A stretch of DNA of 10,721 bases from contig CANETG010000073.1 of NCBI GenBank assembly GCA_947440875.1, forward strand, positions 1 to 10,721. The letters are read 5' to 3'. Under the pieces are notes generated by a model. That model was not told the DNA's origin. It saw only the letters and a list, made by a program, of their open reading frames with translations, and did not search any database. This document shows, piece by piece, positions 5,554-10,721 of this stretch (position 1 is the first letter of the stretch; every line of letters starts with the position of its first letter). A program made the position numbers and the translations under genes. The DNA comes from Bacteriovoracaceae bacterium. Lineage in GTDB: Bacteria; Bdellovibrionota; Bacteriovoracia; Bacteriovoracales; Bacteriovoracaceae.

Positions 5554-7300
5554 TCCGCGCTAGTTCTTCAAAGTCGTCATCAATCTTTTTCTTGAGAACG
5601 CCGAGCTTCTTAAAACCTTCCGGTTCTGGTTTCAGAATTAATCCTTCCTCAAGTGCTGAAGCTTCCATTTCAGCTTTCATGATCCCAGCTTCCATCTGTT
5701 CCATTTTCTTTTTCAGAGGGTTAATGACTTTCGCTCTTTCCAGAATAATTTCCTGACGCTGCTTTCTTTGTTCTTCGCGAGAAATTTTCTCTTTGGGCTT
5801 CTCAATCTTGACCTGCTCTTCTTCTTCCCATCCAATCTTTTTCAAGAAGTCGTCGTAGTTCTGAGGGAAATATTCAACCCGATCATGATGAAAGACGACA
5901 AGTTTAGTCGCCACTTCTCTTAGCATTCCCTCTGAGTGGGTGACGATGATGACGGCCCCAGGATAATTCTGAAGCTCCTGGGAAAGTGCGTCCACTGAAT
6001 CTTGGTCAAGGTGGTTGGTTGGCTCATCCAGAAGAAGGAGATTGGTTGGTTTGGCGAGAAGTTTTCCCAGAAGAACGCGCGCACGCTCCCCCCCCGAGAG
6101 AACTTTAATTTTCTTCTTCGCCAAATCTCCCGAGAACATCATGACGCCGCAGATGCTTCTCACTCTTTCCCGACCTAGACTTGGGTCGGCGGAAGAAATT
6201 TCTTCTTCGATACTATTTTCAAGACTAAGGCGTTGGATATTGGTTTGCCCAAAATGTCCCATCAGAAGGTTAACATTGCCAGAGATCGAGCCTGAAACGG
6301 GATTCAGTTCTTTGGCGATGAGGTTAAGAAGAGTCGATTTTCCTTTCCCGTTTTTTCCAATGATAGCGATCTTATCATTCCGAAGAATCGTAAACGACAG
6401 ATCATCCATCAGAAGATTTTCGTTGTAACCAAAGCTCAGCTCTTTGATCTCGGCCAAGACTTTGCCCGGGCACTCTCGGTAATTGAATTCGAAATCAAGT
6501 GTGGCCATCATCGCGAGTGCTTCGAGTTCCGGAAGTTTATCCAAAAGCTTCATGCGAGACTGCGCCTGGGCAGCCTTACTTGCTTTGGCTTTAAAGCGCG
6601 CGACGAACTCTTCGAGTTCTTTGCGCTTTTTCTCTGTGTTGACTCTCGTTTTTTCGTAAACCTCTTCTTCCAGAAGAATCTGCTCGTGATATTTTGTTGA
6701 GTCCCCTTTAATTTTCACCAGTTTCTGTCTCCAGATGCCCATGGTGTGAGTGGTGACTGAATCCATGAACCCACGATCATGGGTAATAATAATCACTTCA
6801 CCCGCGAAGTTCCGTAGAAAGCGCGAGAGCCATCGAAGTGAAACGATGTCGAGATAGTTGGTCGGTTCATCGAGGAGTAAACAAGCAGGGTTTCCTAAAA
6901 GGACCTTGGCGAGATTCAAGCGAATTTGGTAGCCACCGGAAAAATCCGATGGTGGTCGTTCAAAATCTTCGGTCTTAAAACCTAAACCGTGGAGCATCTT
7001 CTCCACTTTGTAAGTATCAAATTCTTCTTCACCCTTCAGGGCCAGACTGCATTCTGCGATGATTGTTTTCTCTGAGAAAATCAGATGCTGCTTCAAGGTC
7101 CCGATCGTATAATTTTTAGGGTAAATAATTTCACCACCGTCGGGGTGCTCCTCACCGAGGATGATCTTGAAGAGAGTTGTCTTACCTGACCCATTTCTGC
7201 CAACGAGACCCACGCGCTCGCCTCTGGTCATATTAAAACTGATGTCCTCGAACAGGATCTGTGTGCCGAATCCTTTAGTAAGTAAATTTGCCTGGATCAC
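5486..7300 (-). CDS. ABC-F family ATPase (YheS/Uup-like translation-associated factor)
   Basis: ABC-F proteins have two ATPase cassettes and no membrane part; characterised members bind the ribosomal E site and relieve stalled or troubled translation. The 604-residue product has Walker A GRNGSGKT (34-41), signature SGGYQ (121-125), Walker B LLLDEP (141-146) and switch His174 in the first cassette. A P-site tRNA interaction linker (about 205-260) includes FKAKASKAAQAQSRMK. The second cassette has GKNGKGKS (315-322), LSGGE (401-405), LLLDEP (422-427) and His455. A charged coiled-coil C-terminal domain spans about 500-600. Length, FSGGY signature and C-terminal coil resemble E. coli YheS. The second switch reads THSEG, not the common SHDR. 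The start is a GTG overlapping the upstream stop as GTGA, with a weak AGG 9 bases before it. The family is sure; an antibiotic-resistance role is not indicated. Confidence 0.93.
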   Translation of the reverse strand: MIQANLLTKGFGTQILFEDISFNMTRGERVGLVGRNGSGKTTLFKIILGEEHPDGGEIIYPKNYTIGTLKQHLIFSEKTIIAECSLALKGEEEFDTYKVEKMLHGLGFKTEDFERPPSDFSGGYQIRLNLAKVLLGNPACLLLDEPTNYLDIVSLRWLSRFLRNFAGEVIIITHDRGFMDSVTTHTMGIWRQKLVKIKGDSTKYHEQILLEEEVYEKTRVNTEKKRKELEEFVARFKAKASKAAQAQSRMKLLDKLPELEALAMMATLDFEFNYRECPGKVLAEIKELSFGYNENLLMDDLSFTILRNDKIAIIGKNGKGKSTLLNLIAKELNPVSGSISGNVNLLMGHFGQTNIQRLSLENSIEEEISSADPSLGRERVRSICGVMMFSGDLAKKKIKVLSGGERARVLLGKLLAKPTNLLLLDEPTNHLDQDSVDALSQELQNYPGAVIIVTHSEGMLREVATKLVVFHHDRVEYFPQNYDDFLKKIGWEEEEQVKIEKPKEKISREEQRKQRQEIILERAKVINPLKKKMEQMEAGIMKAEMEASALEEGLILKPEPEGFKKLGVLKKKIDDDFEELARITVDHDKLFGGFEKRLSEIDSL

Positions 7301-8076
7301 GGATTGGTACCTACTGGTGGTTCTGAGCTTGCCGGAGCCTCCTCGGGAGTTTCTTCCGGTGCCGCTTCTGTTGCCGGCCCTGGGGCCGGAGCTTCTTTTT
7401 CAAGGTATATCTTTAGCGCATTAAGGCAGAGATTGGCATAAAGTTTTTTATCGGCAGTGATATTTTCTTTTTTTAAGTAGTCTTCGATCAGGGCCAACCT
7501 CTCAGTGAGTTCGGGAAACTTTTCTTCCGCAGGGACCGCTGCTTCGATCATGGTCACGGGTGAGCAAGTGACGTCCTTTGTCCTTGGATAATGTTCCATA
7601 AACATTTGGATGTTGAGATCAAGCACAACGCTGAAAAACTCGGGAATCATTCCCTTGTTTTCCCCACGAAGGATGTTCGAAAGGTCGATTAAAAAAAGCG
7701 GAACTTCTGGTGCATTTTGGACGATGAGGTCTCGCCACGAATAAAGCCTCGCTTCGAGATCGTTATCTTTTGTTTCAGAAAAAAGTTGAGGATGGGCCCG
7801 AAAGAGTGTCATCGCTTGGTCTCGGTAAACGGGATCTGGGGAAACGCGAAAGCTATCCATGAAATTAATATATTTTTGGCGGGGTGTGAGCTCAACATTT
7901 TTATCAGAGCGGACAATGACTGGAGAATCACCAAAATCATTCGTAGAGTTCTGTGGTTTCTCGCTTTTGATCAGGAGCCAGGTTTTCTCACCCAGATCAA
8001 GAACAACGTCGATCCGAATGAGGATGATCGCAAAGACAAAGATCAGAAGGTATTTCCACGAACCTAATTTGGTCAT
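7297..8076 (-). CDS. Single-pass inner-membrane protein of unknown function
   Basis: I do not recognise a family. The 259-residue product has one N-terminal membrane helix at about residues 8-26 (WKYLLIFVFAIILIRIDVV) preceded by lysines and lacking a cleavage site, so it is probably an anchor with the bulk of the chain in the periplasm. Residues 60-225 are mixed helical and charged, with short segments such as LTPRQKYINFMDSF (63-76) and NLCLNALKIYLEKE (215-228), and only two cysteines (171, 217). The tail from 228 to 259 is a low-complexity Ala/Pro/Glu stretch. I chose the ATG at 8076; a TTG at 8094 is in frame but lies in the divergent promoter region. The stop overlaps the GTG of the ABC-F gene as GTGA, so the two are probably translated together. 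There is no Shine-Dalgarno, and TATTCT lies 6 bases before the ATG. Confidence 0.75.
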   Translation of the reverse strand: MTKLGSWKYLLIFVFAIILIRIDVVLDLGEKTWLLIKSEKPQNSTNDFGDSPVIVRSDKNVELTPRQKYINFMDSFRVSPDPVYRDQAMTLFRAHPQLFSETKDNDLEARLYSWRDLIVQNAPEVPLFLIDLSNILRGENKGMIPEFFSVVLDLNIQMFMEHYPRTKDVTCSPVTMIEAAVPAEEKFPELTERLALIEDYLKKENITADKKLYANLCLNALKIYLEKEAPAPGPATEAAPEETPEEAPASSEPPVGTNP

Positions 8077-8110
8077 GGCAAAAGAATAAACCAAAACCTA
8101 TAATCAAGCC
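8077..8110. promoter_or_regulatory. Compact divergent promoter giving probable leaderless transcripts both ways
   Basis: Only 34 bases separate the two divergent ATGs at 8076 and 8111. On the plus strand a perfect TATAAT (8099-8104) is followed by CAAGCC and the ATG at 8111. On the minus strand TATTCT (8088-8083, 4 of 6 matches) is followed by TTTGCC and the ATG at 8076. Transcription normally starts about 7 bases after a -10 box, which would fall on the A of each start codon. Neither gene has a Shine-Dalgarno. The -35 elements are poor on both sides (TGGCAA at 8076-8081 for the plus strand). Confidence 0.55.
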
Positions 8111-9520
8111 ATGCTTTCCCATGCCAATCTCATAGACTTTCTCGACTGGACCGACTGGACAATCTTCGCTCTGGTTCTCGGTGCAACACTGGCGAGTGTT
8201 CTCTACGGACAGTCACTTGCTACTCGGAAATCAGAAGACGGAAAAGAGACCGTCGTCGAGCTTCTTCTCATGGGAAGGAAGCTGACCCTTCCGGTTTTCG
8301 TCGCCACTCTCGTAGCGACTTGGTATGGAGGGATATTTGGCGTCACTGCGCTCACATTTGAGAAGGGAATTTACAATCTCCTGACCCAGGGAATCTTCTG
8401 GTACGGGACCTATTTAATCTTTGCTTTTTTCTTGGTGGATAAAATCCGTTCCCGAAACATTATGACCATTCCGGACCTCGCGGGACAAGTTTTCGGTCCG
8501 CGTGCCCAGCGAATAACTGCGGGACTAAATTTTCTGAATCTCCTCCCGATTGCTTACACCATCAGTCTCGGTATATTTCTCCAATCACTGATTGGGGGAA
8601 GTCTTTTCCTGAACACAGTTGTTGGTGTTGTTCTGGTCACGGCGTGGTCGATCTGGGGTGGATTCCGCGCCGTCGTTTTCTCCGACGTCGTTCAGTTTTT
8701 TTTCATGATCCTTTCGGTCCTTCTCATTGTGATATTTGCTTGGGCAGAGTTCGGTTCGCCGATGCATCTCATCGAAAAACTTCCGGCCACCCATTTCGAT
8801 TGGACTGGTGGGGAAAGCTACGCCAATTTATTCATCTGGGGATTCATCGCTCTTTCCACACTCGTTGATCCTAATTTCTATCAACGTGCTCTGGCCGCAG
8901 AGTCAAACAAAGTCGCAAAAAAAGGAATCATCATTTCGACGGTGATTTGGTTTTTCTTTGACTGCTGTACCACTATCGGTGCGCTTTATGCCCGAGCCTA
9001 TCTTCCGGACGCAAATCCCCAGGACGCCTACCTTCAGTTTTCCATTCAGCTCGTTCCCCACGGAGTGAGGGGCCTCATTATCGCAGGAATTTTGGCGATT
9101 ATTCTTTCCACACTCGACGCCTATCTTTTTAACGCCGCCACTTGTATAAGCTATGATTTTTTTCGATTGAAAGAAAAATTCAAAGTCATTCACCATCACC
9201 TCGCACTGATCTTCGTCGCCGTTGTTTCCATTTTTCTCGGACTTCACTTTGATGGAAATGTCGTCGAAGTTTGGAAGACCTTAGGAAGTTTTTCAGCTGC
9301 CTGTCTCCTTTTCCCCCTACTCGTTGGTCAGTGGTTTCCCGGCAGAATTTCCGACAAAAACTTTAGTTTTTCTGTCCTCCTAGGTTGTGTGGGCATCGTG
9401 TTATGGCGCGTGCTCAATAAGAAGTATTCCTTTTCGACACTCGATGAGTTCTATATTGGACTTCTTCTCACCACCATTCCTCTTCTTCCGGCGATTCTCC
9501 TAAGAAAGCGCAGTGCATAG
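8111..9520 (+). CDS. Sodium:solute symporter family (SSS) transporter
   Basis: Members of this family (TC 2.A.21) use the sodium gradient to import small solutes such as sugars, proline, pantothenate or organic acids across the inner membrane. The 469-residue product has about 13 hydrophobic helices, with the first near 17-33 and the last near 447-464, fitting the family's LeuT-like fold. Family marks include SIWGGFRAVVFSDVVQFF at 180-197, DPNFYQRALAAES at 253-265, and the late signature GLIIAGILAIILSTLDAYLF at 321-340, continuing NAATCISYDFFR. Ser333 and Thr334 in LSTLD occupy the place of the Na2-site serine/threonine pair of the family. Nothing in the sequence fixes the substrate. Start ATG 8111 has no ribosome-binding site but sits directly behind a perfect TATAAT, suggesting a leaderless message. 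It is followed after 79 bases by the malic enzyme gene, a possible but unproven hint at organic-acid uptake. Confidence 0.9.
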   Translation: MLSHANLIDFLDWTDWTIFALVLGATLASVLYGQSLATRKSEDGKETVVELLLMGRKLTLPVFVATLVATWYGGIFGVTALTFEKGIYNLLTQGIFWYGTYLIFAFFLVDKIRSRNIMTIPDLAGQVFGPRAQRITAGLNFLNLLPIAYTISLGIFLQSLIGGSLFLNTVVGVVLVTAWSIWGGFRAVVFSDVVQFFFMILSVLLIVIFAWAEFGSPMHLIEKLPATHFDWTGGESYANLFIWGFIALSTLVDPNFYQRALAAESNKVAKKGIIISTVIWFFFDCCTTIGALYARAYLPDANPQDAYLQFSIQLVPHGVRGLIIAGILAIILSTLDAYLFNAATCISYDFFRLKEKFKVIHHHLALIFVAVVSIFLGLHFDGNVVEVWKTLGSFSAACLLFPLLVGQWFPGRISDKNFSFSVLLGCVGIVLWRVLNKKYSFSTLDEFYIGLLLTTIPLLPAILLRKRSA

Positions 9521-9599
9521 AAGCTGTCTTTTTCGGTGGAAACTGATATCTTAACCCAACCATTTTTTCGACTATCTCCTGTTAACAAAAGGATTACCT
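9521..9599 (+). promoter_or_regulatory. Gap ahead of the malic enzyme gene: ribosome-binding site and weak promoter candidate
   Basis: AAGGA at 9589-9593 lies at standard spacing before the TTG at 9600 and decides that unusual start codon. TGATATCTT around 9544-9552 could be an extended -10 with a poor -35 (CTGTCT at 9524-9529), giving a possible separate promoter. No hairpin terminator for the symporter gene is visible, so readthrough from 8111 is also possible. Confidence 0.35.
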
Positions 9600-10721
9600 T
9601 TGAGCACGACTCCTAAGGAAACGACTTCAACTGAAGAAAAATACCGACTCGCACTGGATTATCATTCTTCCGGCCGTCCAGGTAAAATCGAAATCACTTC
9701 CACAAAACCCTGCCTCACGGCCCGTGACCTCGCCCTTGCCTACTCCCCTGGTGTTGCGGCCCCTTGCCTAGAGATCGCAAAAAATGCTGAAGACGTTTAC
9801 AAATACACGGCGAAAGGAAATCTCGTTGCCGTTCTCTCTAACGGAACTGCCGTTCTTGGACTCGGCGATATTGGACCACTCGCAAGTAAGCCAGTGATGG
9901 AAGGAAAAGGTGTTCTTTTCAAACGCTTCGCTGACATTGACGTTTTTGACATCGAAATTTCATCAAAAACAGTGGATGAAGTTGTCGCTGTCGTGAAAGC
10001 ACTCGAGCCAACTTTCGGTGGTGTGAACCTCGAGGATATTAAAGCTCCTGAGTGTTTTGAAATCGAGAAGCGCCTCCAAGAGATCTGCGACATCCCAATC
10101 TTTCATGATGACCAGCACGGGACTGCGATCATCGGCGGAGCTGCTTTCATTAACGCTGTTGAAATTACCAATCGTGATATTGGAAAAACGACTGTCGTCG
10201 TCTCTGGAGCTGGAGCGGCCGCGATCGCAACAGCTCTCTTCTTCGTCACTCTTGGTGTAAAAAAAGAAAATATCATCATGTGTGACTCCAAAGGTGTGAT
10301 CTACAAAGGTCGAACAGATGGAATGAATAAGTACAAAGATCATTTCGCTAACGACACCAAGGCGAGAACTCTCGGCGATGCTATGAAGAATGCCGACTGC
10401 TTCATCGGCTGCTCAGCCAAAGGTCTCGTTTCAAAAGACATGGTGAAATCCATGGCAAAAAATCCGATCATCTTTGCGATGGCCAATCCTGATCCTGAAA
10501 TTACTCCGGAAGAAGTGGCGGAAGTCCGTGACGACGCCATCATGGCCACTGGGCGCTCTGATTATCCAAATCAGGTCAATAACGTTCTCGGATTCCCGTT
10601 TATCTTTCGCGGAGCTCTCGACGTTCGCGCGAGAAAGATCAATGAAGAAATGAAAAAAGCGGCGGCGTACGCTCTGGAAGGTCTGGCGAACGAAGACGTT
10701 CCGGATGACGTAAAACGCGCC
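9600..10721 (+). CDS. maeB: NAD(P)-dependent malic enzyme (MaeB type), partial, C-terminus off the window
   Basis: Malic enzyme oxidatively decarboxylates malate to pyruvate and CO2 with NADP or NAD, linking the citric acid cycle to pyruvate and supplying reducing power in the cytoplasm. The frame stays open for 374 codons to the right edge. The start is TTG at 9600 with AAGGA just upstream; no ATG is nearby in frame. Key sites are YSPGVAAPC with catalytic Tyr48, GKPVMEGK-like region with Lys97 and Lys103, metal ligands in LEDIKAPECF (Glu145, Asp146) and FHDDQHGT (Asp170/171), and the nucleotide-binding VVVSGAGAAAIA at 199-210. ANPDPEITPEE and GRSDYPNQVNNVLGFPFIFRGALD follow in the usual order. 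Bacterial MaeB proteins often carry a C-terminal phosphotransacetylase-like domain (about 760 residues in all); the window ends before this can be tested. NADP preference is typical of the family but not proven here. Confidence 0.93.
   Translation, partial: MSTTPKETTSTEEKYRLALDYHSSGRPGKIEITSTKPCLTARDLALAYSPGVAAPCLEIAKNAEDVYKYTAKGNLVAVLSNGTAVLGLGDIGPLASKPVMEGKGVLFKRFADIDVFDIEISSKTVDEVVAVVKALEPTFGGVNLEDIKAPECFEIEKRLQEICDIPIFHDDQHGTAIIGGAAFINAVEITNRDIGKTTVVVSGAGAAAIATALFFVTLGVKKENIIMCDSKGVIYKGRTDGMNKYKDHFANDTKARTLGDAMKNADCFIGCSAKGLVSKDMVKSMAKNPIIFAMANPDPEITPEEVAEVRDDAIMATGRSDYPNQVNNVLGFPFIFRGALDVRARKINEEMKKAAAYALEGLANEDVPDDVKRA

Noticed and set aside
6015..6428. Plus-strand open frame of 137 codons, arginine- and serine-rich
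   Set aside because: Fully antisense to the second ATPase cassette of the ABC-F gene, with no ribosome-binding site or domain.
8077..8094. TTG start at 8094 for the unknown membrane protein
   Set aside because: It has no ribosome-binding site, and the ATG at 8076 is a better codon with lysine directly before the membrane helix.
9521..9599. Rho-independent terminator after the symporter gene
   Set aside because: There are T runs (for example near 9528-9533 and 9563-9568), but no stable stem precedes them.
9963..10343. Minus-strand open frame of 126 codons
   Set aside because: Antisense to the malic enzyme catalytic region; composition is that of a complementary-strand artefact.
1..10721. 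CRISPR array, tRNA, rRNA, insertion sequence or phage genes
   Set aside because: No spaced direct repeats, tRNA-like cloverleaf, transposase or inverted terminal repeats were seen; genes fill nearly all of the window.

Overview
The window is a compact, fully coding bacterial segment of mid GC content. It has eight protein genes, no RNA genes, no mobile elements and no intergenic gap longer than about 110 bases. GTG and TTG starts, 4-base start/stop overlaps, a Sec signal peptide and a YheS-type ABC-F protein point to a Gram-negative bacterium. The gene set and style, plus a possible CTCAAG-type sigma-28 promoter, would suit the Bdellovibrionota or a related deep proteobacterial group, but this is an impression and not a proof.

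Region 1 (1-3338, minus strand) is an operon read from right to left. A two-part GNAT-family protein comes first, then a LuxE-type acyl-protein synthetase, then a LuxC-type acyl reductase that runs off the left edge. The genes overlap by 4 bases or are separated by 4 bases. LuxE and LuxC together make the fatty-acid reductase that supplies aldehyde to bacterial luciferase, but no luciferase (luxAB) or luxD gene is visible. The module probably makes a fatty aldehyde, or a product derived from it, for another purpose. This is the most interesting part of the window.

Region 2 (3444-5553, plus strand) holds an AlkB-family 2-oxoglutarate/Fe(II) dioxygenase, divergent from the lux-like operon, and then an exported protein that looks like an (alpha/alpha)6-barrel glycosidase.

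Region 3 (5486-8076, minus strand) is a two-gene operon: a single-pass membrane protein of unknown function, coupled by a GTGA overlap to a YheS/Uup-like ABC-F ATPase. The 3' end of the ABC-F gene overlaps the 3' end of the exported-protein gene by 68 bases on opposite strands.

Region 4 (8111-10721, plus strand) holds a sodium:solute symporter and the first 374 codons of a MaeB-type malic enzyme cut by the right edge. The symporter and the membrane-protein gene diverge from a 34-base gap. Both lack a Shine-Dalgarno sequence and both have a -10-like hexamer exactly 6 bases before the ATG, which suggests a pair of leaderless transcripts.
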